Source: Gardnerella vaginalis
GTDB taxonomy: Bacteria > Actinomycetota > Actinomycetes > Actinomycetales > Bifidobacteriaceae
Assembly: GCF_001546485.1 (NCBI RefSeq)
Contig: NZ_KQ956862.1
Location: 1-64,000, forward strand
Reading direction: 5' to 3'
Length of the DNA stretch: 64,000 nucleotides
Position 1 is the first letter of the stretch. Each line of letters opens with the position of its first letter. This document shows, piece by piece, positions 50,172 to 60,011 of this stretch. Under the pieces are notes generated by a model. The model made no database searches. It was given only the letters and a program-made list of their open reading frames with translations, and had not been told where the DNA came from. The translations under genes were made by a program, and so were the position numbers.

Positions 50172-51626
50172 ATGACGGAAGCTCAGGCAAATATTGGTGT
50201 TGTCGGTTTGGCGGCTATGGGTTCTAATCTAGCGCGTAATCTTGCGCATCACGGCAACACGGTTGCTGTGTATAACCGTCATTATTCTCGTACTGAAACC
50301 TTAATGAATGAGCATGGTAGTGAAGGTGCTTTCGTGCCTTCAAAAACTGTTGAAGATTTTGTGGCTTCTCTGAAGCGTCCGCGCACCGCAATCATCATGG
50401 TAAAAGCTGGTGCTCCTACGGATGCTGTTATTGAAGAACTTGCGAATGCTATGGAGCCGGGAGATATTATTGTCGACGGCGGAAACTCTTATTTTGAAGA
50501 TACGATTCGCAGAGAGCGTGACATTCGCGCGCGCGGTCTTCATTACGTTGGTTGCGGTGTTTCTGGTGGCGAAGAAGGTGCGCTTCGTGGTCCTTCTATG
50601 ATGCCTGGTGGCACTGAGGAATCTTGGAAGACTCTTGGTCCTATTTTGAAGTCTATTGCGGCTGTTGCTGAAGGTGAGCCTTGCGTAACTCATATTGGTA
50701 CGGATGGTGCTGGCCACTTTGTAAAAATGGTTCACAATGGCATTGAGTACTCGGATATGCAGCTTATTGCCGAAAGCTACGATTTAATGCTTCGCGGTTT
50801 GGGCATGAAGTCCGACGAAATTGCAGACGTGTTTAGCGAGTGGAATAAGGGCGAACTTGATTCTTATTTGATTGAGATTACTGCGGATGTGCTTCGCCAG
50901 AAGGATGCTAAGACCGGTAAGCCTTTGGTTGAGATGATGGTGGATCATGCTGGCATGAAGGGCACTGGTACTTGGACTGTGCAGTCTGCACTTTCGCTTG
51001 GAATACCAGTTACTGGTATTGCTGAAGCTGTGTTTGCTCGCGGACTTTCTAGCCAGGTTGCTTTGCGTGAAGCTGCTGAAAGCCAGGGTTTGACTGGTCC
51101 TAATGTGCATTTTGATTTGAACGATGCTGAGCGTAAGGCGTTTATTGAGGATATTCGCCAAGCTTTATACGCTTCTAAGATTGTTTCTTACGCGCAAGGC
51201 TTCGATGAGATTGCGGCTGCTGCAATTGAGCATGATTGGAAGATTGATCAGGCTGCGGTTGCTCGCATTTGGCGTGGTGGCTGCATTATTCGCGCTCAGT
51301 TCTTGAACCGCGTTTCTGAGGCTTTTGAGTCCGGTGAAGCAAGCGTTTCTTTGCTTTTTGCACCGTACTTTAAGGATGCTATTGAAAAGTCGCAGGCTGC
51401 TTGGCGTCGTGTTATTGCGCGTGCAGTTGAGCATGGTGTTCCTGTTCCAGCGTTCTCCAGCTTGCTTGCGTACTACGATGGCTTGCGTTCCAAGCGTTTG
51501 CCAGCTTCGTTGATTCAGGCTCAGCGCGATTTCTTCGGTGCGCACACTTACGGTCGCATTGACGAGCCAGGCGTATTCCACACTTTGTGGGCAGATCCTA
51601 ATCGCCCAGAAGTAAAGCAAGATTAA
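50172..51626 (+). CDS. gnd: 6-phosphogluconate dehydrogenase
   Basis: Oxidises 6-phosphogluconate to ribulose 5-phosphate with CO2 release and NADPH formation, 484 residues. The NADP-binding start is IGVVGLAAMGSNLARNLAHHG, then VDGGNSYFEDT, CGVSGGEEGALRGPSMMPGG, and the catalytic GHFVKMVHNGIEYSDMQL with the Lys and the Asn. The C-terminal part has SFYAPY-like LLFAPYFKDAIE and ARDFFGAHTYGRIDEPG-type end (AQRDFFGAHTYGR). AAGAGGTG precedes the ATG at 50172. Divergent from nrdH, and convergent with the pgl-opcA-zwf cluster at its other end. Confidence 0.96.
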   Translation: MTEAQANIGVVGLAAMGSNLARNLAHHGNTVAVYNRHYSRTETLMNEHGSEGAFVPSKTVEDFVASLKRPRTAIIMVKAGAPTDAVIEELANAMEPGDIIVDGGNSYFEDTIRRERDIRARGLHYVGCGVSGGEEGALRGPSMMPGGTEESWKTLGPILKSIAAVAEGEPCVTHIGTDGAGHFVKMVHNGIEYSDMQLIAESYDLMLRGLGMKSDEIADVFSEWNKGELDSYLIEITADVLRQKDAKTGKPLVEMMVDHAGMKGTGTWTVQSALSLGIPVTGIAEAVFARGLSSQVALREAAESQGLTGPNVHFDLNDAERKAFIEDIRQALYASKIVSYAQGFDEIAAAAIEHDWKIDQAAVARIWRGGCIIRAQFLNRVSEAFESGEASVSLLFAPYFKDAIEKSQAAWRRVIARAVEHGVPVPAFSSLLAYYDGLRSKRLPASLIQAQRDFFGAHTYGRIDEPGVFHTLWADPNRPEVKQD

Positions 51627-51647
51627 ATCAAAATAATATTTAGAACT

Positions 51648-51687
51648 AACAGGCCTCTGCATAGCAATGCAAAGGCCTGTTTTTTTA
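51648..51687 (+). terminator. Terminator of gnd
   Basis: ACAGGCCT-C-TGCAT pairs with ATGCA-A-AGGCCTGT, followed by a run of seven T. 22 bp after the gnd stop. Confidence 0.92.
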
Positions 51688-51892
51688 TTCTATAGTTTTT
51701 AATATATTTTGTTGCTGAATTTTATTAATTTTTCTAAATTGATTGATTTCCTTGATATTTCAACGATTTTATGGCACTTTTCGCAAATGCGCCATGTTTT
51801 AAGCATGCTATTTTCTTATTTGCGCCAGTTTATATAGCGCATTTAATTTTTGACTTGCTGAATATTATGCATGTTTATAGAAAGCTATGCAG

Positions 51893-52717
51893 TTATTCAA
51901 TAGCAGCTTGCAGTGTGCCTGCTGTGGTCATCCAGGAGATTTCGTCAGTTCCGTTTGCAAAAGACGCAGGATATTCAGGATTATTAGCTCCCGAAAGTGC
52001 GTTCATTAAAGCAGCGCCCTTTTCTGCGCCTGCAGTCAAAAACCAAGTGCGACGACTGTGAGCCAGCACAGGAACTGTAAGCGACAATCGCATTGGTGGA
52101 AGTTTAGGGGAGTGGTTTACGCCAACAACAATGCGCTCACGATTATTAACCTGCGGCAATTCTGGGAACAACGAAGCCATATGCGCGTCCGGACCCATGC
52201 CAAGAATTGCTAAATCAAACACTGGCTCTTTGCCAAGTAATCCTGTAATCTCTTCCTCATAGTCGCGCGCTGCAGCATCTAAAATAGCGTCATTTTCAGC
52301 GTCACTGGCTGCTGCAATTCCTTCAGCGTTGCGTTCATCTGCAGGCATTTCGTGAATATGAGATTCTGCCAAAGCTTTATGAGAAGTAAGTAAGTCAAGC
52401 AGCGCTTTGCGAGTTTTGCGTGCGTTGCGGTCCTCGCTATCGTAAGCTACGAAACGTTCATCTGCCCACCAAATATGCACTAAATCCCAATCAATCACCG
52501 TCAAAAGTGGGTTGCTGGCAAGCATTTGGAACATGCGAATTGAATCCGTGCCGCCAGTAATAAGTAAATGGAATGGCTTGTCGAGATTTTGTACATTAGC
52601 TTGTGATTCCATAATAAGAATTGCCAAGCGTTGAGCTGCAATGGCTGAAAGTACGTCGGGATTATTGTAGCCGTAAACGTTTGCGTTGTGTGCAAAAGTA
52701 ACTTCATTATCTGTCAT
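51893..52717 (-). CDS. pgl: 6-phosphogluconolactonase
   Basis: Hydrolyses 6-phosphogluconolactone in the oxidative pentose phosphate pathway, 274 residues. DevB/Pgl type: LLITGGTDSIRMFQML, DWDLVHIWWADERFV, DLAILGMGPDAHMASLFP and RLSLTVPVLAHSRRTWFLTAG. It is the last gene of the minus-strand zwf-opcA-pgl operon; the gap to opcA is about 85 bp. Confidence 0.95.
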   Translation of the reverse strand: MTDNEVTFAHNANVYGYNNPDVLSAIAAQRLAILIMESQANVQNLDKPFHLLITGGTDSIRMFQMLASNPLLTVIDWDLVHIWWADERFVAYDSEDRNARKTRKALLDLLTSHKALAESHIHEMPADERNAEGIAAASDAENDAILDAAARDYEEEITGLLGKEPVFDLAILGMGPDAHMASLFPELPQVNNRERIVVGVNHSPKLPPMRLSLTVPVLAHSRRTWFLTAGAEKGAALMNALSGANNPEYPASFANGTDEISWMTTAGTLQAAIE

Positions 52718-52803
52718 AGCTATTCCTTTTATGCCATTAAAAATGTTTCATGCGTTGTTTCACGCTATGCTTTGCTATTTGTTTTATGCATTTTTACTAT
52801 GCT

Positions 52804-53745
52804 TCACGCATTTTCTGTAGGATTATCTCGTACCAGCTGCGCGTAAATTTCGTCCGGATCAATGCGTCGCAATTCTTCGCTTAAGCAATCATCCAAAGTG
52901 CGAATAGGAAGCGCAATAGGCTGAGCAGTCTGACCGGGAAGACGAATTAAAGCCTGATCTCCGCCAGCAGGGCGAGTAAGAGACAACGTGCCGTCCTCGC
53001 GCTCTAAAGTTACGGAGGTAATTGCTTGAGCATCAGGATTCTCAACTATTTCTACAGGCACGCGCAAACTGCTCTTAAGCCAAGCGGCCAGTAAATGCAA
53101 AGATACGTAATGAGTAGGACCCACAACCTTCGCGCTGAGAATAGGCAAATGTGGAGGTTGATCGAGCATAGAAGCAAGTAACGCGCGCCAAGGAGTTAAA
53201 CGCGTCCAAGATAAGTCTGCATCTTGCGGGGACCAGTTTTTGCGCAAGTTTTGCACAGTTTTAAGAGTATCGTCTGCTCGCTGTGCGTCAGTAATTCTGC
53301 TACTTGCCATAGCTCCAAGCAAATCGTGAGCAGGATCTTCCGGAGCGTTCGTCGGCCACCAAGCAACAATCGGCGCATCGGGCACAAGTAGCGGAATAAC
53401 AAGCGTATCCGGATGACGAACTAAACCGTTGTGCGGATACAAAATAATAATTTCACCAGCTCCGGCATCTGCGCCAAAACGTACTTGAGCATCGAGATTC
53501 GGCACAACCTCACCGCGCTCAGCAGCGTGCTCGCTAGACCAATCTCGAACCATTGCAATAACTCGGCAAGGATGCTCGCGGCTAGCTGCGTTTGCTGCAT
53601 CAAGTGCATGTTCTAACTCTTTAAGAGTTGTATCAATAAGCAAAGTGAGCACTCGACCAGTAGCAGATTCGCCGCGCTCTTCGTGCAATTCGTCGATTTT
53701 TGCTGCAATTTTGCTGGTATTCGTATCGGGAAGATTGATAATCAT
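52804..53745 (-). CDS. opcA: Glucose-6-phosphate dehydrogenase assembly protein OpcA
   Basis: Actinobacterial partner needed for glucose-6-phosphate dehydrogenase activity, 313 residues. It starts MIINLPDTNTSKIAAKIDEL and has VLTLLIDT and PHNGLVRHPDTLVIPLLVPDAPIVAWWPTNAPEDPAHD, characteristic of OpcA. The ATG at 53745 has TTGGAGG 5 bp upstream and overlaps the zwf stop region, so translation is coupled. The longer frame (53757) is unlikely. Confidence 0.94.
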   Translation of the reverse strand: MIINLPDTNTSKIAAKIDELHEERGESATGRVLTLLIDTTLKELEHALDAANAASREHPCRVIAMVRDWSSEHAAERGEVVPNLDAQVRFGADAGAGEIIILYPHNGLVRHPDTLVIPLLVPDAPIVAWWPTNAPEDPAHDLLGAMASSRITDAQRADDTLKTVQNLRKNWSPQDADLSWTRLTPWRALLASMLDQPPHLPILSAKVVGPTHYVSLHLLAAWLKSSLRVPVEIVENPDAQAITSVTLEREDGTLSLTRPAGGDQALIRLPGQTAQPIALPIRTLDDCLSEELRRIDPDEIYAQLVRDNPTENA

Positions 53746-55331
53746 GGCAGCCTCCAATGACGATTATCGCGAGCGAGCATATTATCTGCTTCCGCTGGAC
53801 CCCAAGTGCCAGCGCGATACGATTGAGGTTGTGTGCCAAGCGAACTCCAGAATTCCTCAATCGGATCCAAAATCTTCCAGCTCAAATCTACTTCTTCAGT
53901 AGTTGGGAACAGCGGTGGCTCACCAAGGAGCACATCAAGAATTAAACGTTCATAAGCTTCAGGCGAACTTTCAGTAAAGGATCGTCCGTAGCTAAAGTCC
54001 ATAGAAACATCGCGAACTTCCATAGCGGTCCCGCCAGGAACCTTAGCGCCAAAGCGCATAGTAACACCCTCGTCTGGCTGCACGCGAATTACAATTGCAT
54101 TGCTACCAAGTTCTCGAACTGCGGTTGATTCAAACGGCAAGTGTGGAGCGCGCTTAAAAATTACAGCAATTTCCGTAACCCGCTTGCCTAAACGTTTGCC
54201 AGTACGCAAATAGAAGGGCACTCCAGCCCAGCGGCGAGTATCAACGTCTAGTCGCACAGCAGCATACGTTTCAGTAGTGCTTTTAGGGTCGATTCCTTGC
54301 TCTTCCAAATAACCAACTGCTTTATAAGAGCCTTGCCATCCTGCTGCGTATTGCCCGCGAGCAGTATTTGCTGCCAAATCTTGAGGCAAACGAATAGCAG
54401 ATAAAACTTTCGTTTTTTCCGCAGTCAAATCGCTGGCGCGGAAACTTACTGGCTCTTCCATAGCAGTAAGCGCCATAAGCTGAAGCAAATGGTTCTGAAT
54501 CACGTCTCTTGCAGCACCAATGCCATCGTAATAGCCTGCGCGTCCGCCAATACCAATATCTTCAGCCATCGTAATTTGCACGTGATCAACATAATTCGCA
54601 TTCCAAATCGGCTCGTACATTGCGTTAGCAAAACGGAAAGCCAACAAATTTTGTACGGTTTCCTTACCTAGGTAATGATCAATACGGAATACAGAATTAG
54701 GGTCAAAAACCTCCGAGACGACGCGGTCTAATTCGCGAGCGCTCGCTAAATCATGGCCGAAAGGTTTCTCAATAATTACGCGGCGCCACGCGTGTTCAGA
54801 AGAGTGAGAAAGTCCAGATGCTGCCAACTGTTGTGCAACAATAGGGAAGCTTGAAGGCGGAATAGACATGTAAAATGCGTGGTTTCCGCGCGTGCCACGA
54901 TCCCTATCTAGTTCGTTAACAGTTTTACTTAAACGCTCAAACGCTGTTGCATCGTCAAAAGTGCCGCGTACGAAACGTATTCCTTTTGCAAGATTAATCC
55001 AAGTTGATTCACGAAATGGCGTGCGGCAATGCTGCTCAATATTTTCGCGCACAAAGTTTACGAAATGCTCATCTGTCCAATCGCGTCTTGCGAAACCAGT
55101 TAAACCAAATCCTGGGGGTAAAAGTCCACGATTAGCTAAATCATATACGGCTGGCATCAGTTTTTTGCGTGCTAAATCGCCAGTAATACCAAAAATTACT
55201 AGGCTGCACGGGCCTGCAATGCGAGCCAAACGTAAGTCGCGCGGGTCTCGTAACGGGTTTGTCCACACAGACTTGTTATTTGCAGCATACTGCATGTCAA
55301 AAGGAATCCTCAACTCAGTCATACATACCAT
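53742..55331 (-). CDS. zwf: Glucose-6-phosphate dehydrogenase
   Basis: First enzyme of the oxidative pentose phosphate pathway, 529 residues. The NADP fold is LVIFGITGDLARKKLMPAVYDL, the active site RIDHYLGKETVQNLLAFRFAN (His/Lys), and later VDVDTRRWAGVPFYLRTGKRL and SPEAYERLILDVLLGEPPLFPTTEEVDLSW. ATG at 55331 or 55322 (MTELRIPF) are both possible and neither has a good ribosome binding site. The stop overlaps the opcA start, placing zwf first in zwf-opcA-pgl. Confidence 0.95.
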   Translation of the reverse strand: MVCMTELRIPFDMQYAANNKSVWTNPLRDPRDLRLARIAGPCSLVIFGITGDLARKKLMPAVYDLANRGLLPPGFGLTGFARRDWTDEHFVNFVRENIEQHCRTPFRESTWINLAKGIRFVRGTFDDATAFERLSKTVNELDRDRGTRGNHAFYMSIPPSSFPIVAQQLAASGLSHSSEHAWRRVIIEKPFGHDLASARELDRVVSEVFDPNSVFRIDHYLGKETVQNLLAFRFANAMYEPIWNANYVDHVQITMAEDIGIGGRAGYYDGIGAARDVIQNHLLQLMALTAMEEPVSFRASDLTAEKTKVLSAIRLPQDLAANTARGQYAAGWQGSYKAVGYLEEQGIDPKSTTETYAAVRLDVDTRRWAGVPFYLRTGKRLGKRVTEIAVIFKRAPHLPFESTAVRELGSNAIVIRVQPDEGVTMRFGAKVPGGTAMEVRDVSMDFSYGRSFTESSPEAYERLILDVLLGEPPLFPTTEEVDLSWKILDPIEEFWSSLGTQPQSYRAGTWGPAEADNMLARDNRHWRLP

Positions 55332-55469
55332 CGTAATGTTTTGACGCTATTTTTCCTACTCGGGTTGCTATTTTTAATTACATTTTCGCTATAAGCTTTT
55401 CTTGTATCAGCTGCAAGATTGCAATACTGATACTAATCTACTAAGCTCTTTGAGTTTCAACGTAACGTT

Positions 55470-57917
55470 TCACGCTCCGCACAAAGCAAGTCGAATCATT
55501 TTTGCATATTGCGGACCGCCAACTGGAGTTAAATGCACGCCATCGTCGGTCAGATATTCAGAGTGACCTTCACTAAAGCCGTGCCAATCAATAATTCCAA
55601 CATTAGAATGTGTTGCAGCGAACTTTCGCAAATGTTCGTTAGTTACATCTTGCCATGGCTGCGGTACGCGCGTAGTGACAAAGTAAACTGGCTTACCTTT
55701 TGCAGCGTCAACCATACGTTGCAGTACACTGTCGTCGCGCGGAGGGCCGTTGGTGCCAAGAGCAAAAATAACTACATCTCCAGCGTGTTTACTCGCAATA
55801 TCTTGCTCATATTCATCAGCACCATGGAAAATTTGTCGACTTACTTTTCCATCAATAAAAGCATTAGGCATTACTTGTAATAAGTATGGTTTTGCGCCTT
55901 CAGTAATGGAGTCGCCAACCATGGTTAAGTTTACAGAACAGGTATTGCGCTGCTTATTAATGCGAGTATGCGATGCAGCAAGATTTTGTGGTACTTTTTC
56001 TGCGATAGGGAAAAGTACGCGATATGGCGATGGTACTGGTGGTAAGGATTGTTTTGCTATATTTTTGCGTACACCTTTTACATCACGTTCTTTAGAAGAA
56101 GATTGAGTTTGTTGAGTATGGTTTTTGTTTTGTTCTGACGGCTGAATTGTAGCAGTCGTCAACTCTGGGCGAAGTTGAATTGATCGCTGTTGAGCAATGC
56201 TATTCCAATTTATAGGCAATGCAATCAATGCAATAAGAATGAAGCAGCATAATGTTATTGCTATGTAGCGAATAATCTTAAGTAAATGCTGGTTTTTTAG
56301 CGGCTTTTCAAATAATTGATAGAAGCATTCAGCAATCACAATAATGATTGCTATTTGCAAGAGTTGCTCCCACCAAGAAATTGCAGTCGTTCGTGTTGCT
56401 GGGTTGCACAATTCTAAAATAGGGAAGTGCACTAAATAAATAGCAAATGAGCGTTTGCCGAGATATGCTAATGGCTTCCATGCAAATAAGCGTGAGCATA
56501 TGTTATCAGTTTGCGTGCATGACCAGAGTATTAATGTGCATGCTGCAGCCGTTAGTGTGTATCCACCAAAAGTGAATACAGACGATGTGCCATCTGCATA
56601 TACGAAACAGTAGCACAATATAATTGTTGCCATTAAGCCAATACAAGAGCGTTGCCACGGGTGCAAAGGATTGTAAAGCACAGTTTTTGGCTTGTTAAAT
56701 ACGTTGTCTGGAAGTTCGCGTAAATCAGATGTTTCGGCGGTAGTGGCGTTCTGAGAGAAGTCAATTTGTAATCCTTCTCGTAAATCTTCCGGAATACCTT
56801 CCTTAATTGCAGCCTGCGTGACATCGGTAAAAACTTGTTCAGTAGTATTAGCACTATCTGGGTTGTTGCGGTTAATGTCATATGTTGCTGTAGCAGAAAT
56901 AACCGTCACTTGCTTATTGCCGCGTAGCCAATACCATAAGCGAATCAGCCATTCATGTAATGAATGTTTCGCAAACCACGCACCATACATTGCCAGCATC
57001 GCACCTAATAAGAATTCTGATGCTCGTGTATCGAGTGAATAATAGACTCGCGCCGGCGTTGTGTAATTGCCAAATAAGTGTGCAAAGGTAATAGTTAAAG
57101 CGGAAGACAGTATGACAAGGCATGCAGTAATGTACATGCGACTTACTGTGTTGTGTACGAATTTTACGAGAACTGTAAGAACAAGCGGCCAAACAATGAA
57201 GGCTTGCATAATCAGTCCGAGATACCAAAGATGTTTAATCGGAGAAGGCAATCCTGATTGTTCAAAGTATGACAGCTTACGTATTACGTACATGACGTTA
57301 CTGAAGAAACTGACTCCTGGAAGAGCATCTGCTTGTAATTTTGGCAATAAACTTGGTGAAACCAGCCACATGCTGGGTGCTGTAATAGCGATAATGCCCA
57401 GTGTTGGCGGCCAGATTCGTTGAATACGGTGCCAGATGTATTGCCAGTAATGCGTAGTCTTCTGTGTAGCGTTACCGCTGCTATTAATAGTATTTGCAGT
57501 GTTGTCGACTGTTGCTTTGATACCATTGATTTGGTTAGCTTGAGTTTGTTGACTGGCAGTATCGTAGCCACCACGTGCAGCTTTTTCATTTTTGTTTGCG
57601 TTTAAGTAATTCAACACAGCACGTGTGCAAAAATAACCTGCTAATACTAAGAATAATGTGACACCGAGGAATCCGCCAGCAAGAGTGCTTGGGCGCATGT
57701 GAAAGCATATGATGCCAATAATTGCTAGCGCACGCAAACCATCAATCGCAGGATTTCTTTTAACGCTGGAAGATTGTTTTTGAGTAGATGAAGTGTCAGC
57801 AAACTCTTGGCTTACACGTGCCTTACTAGCATTATTTTCGGTTGAAACCTCCGTTTTGTTGGGGGTTTGATTGACCAGTGAAACAGTGGAAGTATTCACG
57901 CGTCTTTTTTCTGTCAT
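55470..57917 (-). CDS. OatA-like acyltransferase with SGNH domain
   Basis: Membrane O-acyltransferase, 815 residues, of the OatA type (peptidoglycan or envelope glycan O-acetylation). A disordered N-terminus (about 55 residues) is followed by the acyltransferase-3 membrane domain with about ten helices (IDGLRALAIIGIICFHMRPSTLAGGFLGVTLFLVLAGYF). After a linker comes the C-terminal extracytoplasmic SGNH hydrolase domain: NLTMVGDSITEGAKPYLL with the nucleophilic Ser, ALGTNGPP, and DDGVHLTPVGGPQYA with the Asp and His. Larger than usual OatA (about 600), because of inserts around residues 130-165 and 330-400. It would protect peptidoglycan from lysozyme; which glycan it acts on is not visible. 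Confidence 0.88.
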   Translation of the reverse strand: MTEKRRVNTSTVSLVNQTPNKTEVSTENNASKARVSQEFADTSSTQKQSSSVKRNPAIDGLRALAIIGIICFHMRPSTLAGGFLGVTLFLVLAGYFCTRAVLNYLNANKNEKAARGGYDTASQQTQANQINGIKATVDNTANTINSSGNATQKTTHYWQYIWHRIQRIWPPTLGIIAITAPSMWLVSPSLLPKLQADALPGVSFFSNVMYVIRKLSYFEQSGLPSPIKHLWYLGLIMQAFIVWPLVLTVLVKFVHNTVSRMYITACLVILSSALTITFAHLFGNYTTPARVYYSLDTRASEFLLGAMLAMYGAWFAKHSLHEWLIRLWYWLRGNKQVTVISATATYDINRNNPDSANTTEQVFTDVTQAAIKEGIPEDLREGLQIDFSQNATTAETSDLRELPDNVFNKPKTVLYNPLHPWQRSCIGLMATIILCYCFVYADGTSSVFTFGGYTLTAAACTLILWSCTQTDNICSRLFAWKPLAYLGKRSFAIYLVHFPILELCNPATRTTAISWWEQLLQIAIIIVIAECFYQLFEKPLKNQHLLKIIRYIAITLCCFILIALIALPINWNSIAQQRSIQLRPELTTATIQPSEQNKNHTQQTQSSSKERDVKGVRKNIAKQSLPPVPSPYRVLFPIAEKVPQNLAASHTRINKQRNTCSVNLTMVGDSITEGAKPYLLQVMPNAFIDGKVSRQIFHGADEYEQDIASKHAGDVVIFALGTNGPPRDDSVLQRMVDAAKGKPVYFVTTRVPQPWQDVTNEHLRKFAATHSNVGIIDWHGFSEGHSEYLTDDGVHLTPVGGPQYAKMIRLALCGA

Positions 57918-58226
57918 CTTGCCTGCGCTTCGTCAACCATACTGGTGTGTGTATGCAACTTATCGTGTGTAAAACAGAGCTATGATAACTGCGTCTTGAG
58001 ACAGTTTTGTTCCATAAAGCGTGTCTTATTACAATACCTAATATATCGTTGAAAATGGTGGATTTTTGTGGGATTTTTTGAAATATTTTTCGTTATGTTC
58101 TTTGTTCACAATTATGTGCAATAGTATGGGGAATGGCACTACTTATACTATGCCGTTCGTTGGTGCGCGGTAGAGTGAGATAGAACAGTCATATGAATTG
58201 TTATTAAAGTTACTAAAGGAGCCAAT
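57918..58226. other. Intergenic region between the acyltransferase and ppa
   Basis: About 310 bp holding two divergent promoters. No small ORF or structured RNA recognised. A strong AAAGGAGCC lies before ppa. Confidence 0.4.
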
Positions 58227-58721
58227 ATGGCAGAAACTTTTAACGTTGTGGTTGAGATTCCACGCGGTTCTAAGAATAAGTATGAAGTAGATCACGAAAC
58301 TGGTCGCGTGTTCTTGGATCGCACTTTGTTTACCGCTATGGGTTATCCAGATGATTACGGTTATATTGACGGTACTTTGGGTGAAGATGGCGATCCGCTT
58401 GATGCTCTTGTGATGATTCCAAATTCTGTATTCCCAGGATGTGTTGTTGAATGCCGCGCTGTTGGTTTATATCACATGGTTGATGAAGCCGGTGGAGACG
58501 ACAAGGTTTTGTGCGTGCCAGCAGATGTTCGTTTCGATGACATCAAGGATATTGATGACGTGGACGAGTATCACAAGGCTGAAATCAAGCACTTCTTCGA
58601 GCAGTACAAGGCTTTGGAGCCAGGTAAGGAAGTTCTCCCTGGTGACTTCTGGGCTGGTGTAGAGCAAGCAGAAAAGGAAATTGTTGCAGCTCGCAAGCGT
58701 CTTGCTGAAAGTGAAAAGTAA
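58227..58721 (+). CDS. ppa: Inorganic pyrophosphatase
   Basis: Hydrolyses pyrophosphate to phosphate, driving biosynthesis, 164 residues (family I). The active-site core is GEDGDPLDALVMI, with KYEVDHETGRVFLDRTLF and PADVRFDDIKDIDDV following the family consensus; the Asp residues bind Mg. Single gene with its own terminator. AAAGGAGCC lies 5 bp before the ATG. Confidence 0.96.
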   Translation: MAETFNVVVEIPRGSKNKYEVDHETGRVFLDRTLFTAMGYPDDYGYIDGTLGEDGDPLDALVMIPNSVFPGCVVECRAVGLYHMVDEAGGDDKVLCVPADVRFDDIKDIDDVDEYHKAEIKHFFEQYKALEPGKEVLPGDFWAGVEQAEKEIVAARKRLAESEK

Positions 58722-58756
58722 GATTCGCTTGTAATAAATTGATTGTAAAAATGTAT

Positions 58757-58800
58757 AAAACGTCGGAAACATTGCCTTATGTTTTCGACGTTTTATTTTA
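58757..58800 (+). terminator. Terminator of ppa
   Basis: AAAACGTCG (58757-58765) pairs with CGACGTTTT (58786-58794), with AAACA/TGTTT continuing inside, then TATTTTA. Confidence 0.88.
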
Positions 58801-58911
58801 TAAAATACTCTTTGTTCTATGAATATTCTTGCCAATTTTGGCAACAAATAAAAGAATAAATCGCAAAAGAGTAAATCGCATATGCAGGTGAAAAGTATTT
58901 TTACAGCACCA

Positions 58912-59715
58912 CTACGCAGCAATGAGCATGCCGAGTCCGGCAATATAAATCAACATGCCTGAAAGCATAATTGGTAATATGGCAAACGCAATGCTATGAG
59001 TTGTACCATTTTTGATATTTTCATAGTATTCACCACAATTATTGCGCATCCATAGGTAAGAAAGACTCGAAAGTATTATTACCATAAATATGCATAAAAC
59101 AACTACTAGTATGCCGCCATCTGTACTGCGTAATGATGGCATAAATCGAATAATTGACGGCAAAAATAGCCAGCCAGGAAGTGCTGCGCATGCAATACTT
59201 GCAATTAAGGTATGAGAAAGATTTCGTACCAAATTTGTGCGATGTTCACGTAGCATTTGGCGGATGAAAGTAACAAATGTTGTTGCAACGAGAATCAGTG
59301 CAAACGATACTGCCCAGCGTTCATAAGGTCGTATTGCTGCAATGAATTTACTCATTGACACAGTCTCATTGTCAGTAATGACACTCTGTGGAAGCCAACC
59401 TTTCAAGGCAAGAGTTGCGCACCAAGCGGAAGCGATACCTGCGCATAAAGCAATAGCGCGATCAATCATATTTCCGTGCAAAGGCCAAAAAGTGAGGAAT
59501 GTAAGAAGTATCAGCATACAAAAGGTGAGTAATATTTTTGCTGTTGCTATCGGTGAAGCTGCTGCGCTTGCAAGAAGTATTACAACAATAATCTGGGTTA
59601 TCGCCATTGCTGATGCATGAATATGAGGTGCGTGAGCTTGCTTTTCATGAGTGGTGGCACAGGAAGCAGAATCGTGCTGCGCTTCATTATGGTAGGCATG
59701 TGTTGTATCGCTCAT
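58912..59715 (-). CDS. Membrane protein, unknown
   Basis: Not recognised beyond being polytopic. 267 residues, about seven helices after a soluble His-rich N-terminus (residues 1-33, with HAYHNEAQHD and HAPHIHA). The fifth to seventh helices carry few charged residues. The His-rich start might bind metal, which is speculation. It lies between ppa and glnR on the opposite strand. Confidence 0.7.
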   Translation of the reverse strand: MSDTTHAYHNEAQHDSASCATTHEKQAHAPHIHASAMAITQIIVVILLASAAASPIATAKILLTFCMLILLTFLTFWPLHGNMIDRAIALCAGIASAWCATLALKGWLPQSVITDNETVSMSKFIAAIRPYERWAVSFALILVATTFVTFIRQMLREHRTNLVRNLSHTLIASIACAALPGWLFLPSIIRFMPSLRSTDGGILVVVLCIFMVIILSSLSYLWMRNNCGEYYENIKNGTTHSIAFAILPIMLSGMLIYIAGLGMLIAA

Positions 59716-60011
59716 ACGTACTCCTGAATGTTAATAAATATTCTTACAAAGCACTATGTGCCTGCAAAATTGCAGCACAGTATTGTAATATCTATTACTA
59801 ATAACGTCTATTACTAATGTAGTCTATAACCTGCACTACGTTTCCTGCTATGAAGATTATGTAAATTTGCGTGTTGATAAAGCTTTGATTTGATACGTTA
59901 CGTAAGTCGTGCAAAAATATTAAGAGTAGGTTGCATTCTTCCTAGTATGGTTTACAATGCCTGTAACGGCTTGAATTTGGTGCTATATCACGTGTTGGTT
60001 GGAGGCCTCTT
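59716..60011. other. Intergenic region upstream of glnR
   Basis: About 300 bp, AT-rich, with no gene seen; divergent promoters are expected here. Confidence 0.35.

Noticed and set aside
57918-58226. Structured RNA or riboswitch upstream of ppa
   Set aside because: No recognised conserved core or convincing long-range pairing; the region looks like ordinary divergent promoter sequence.
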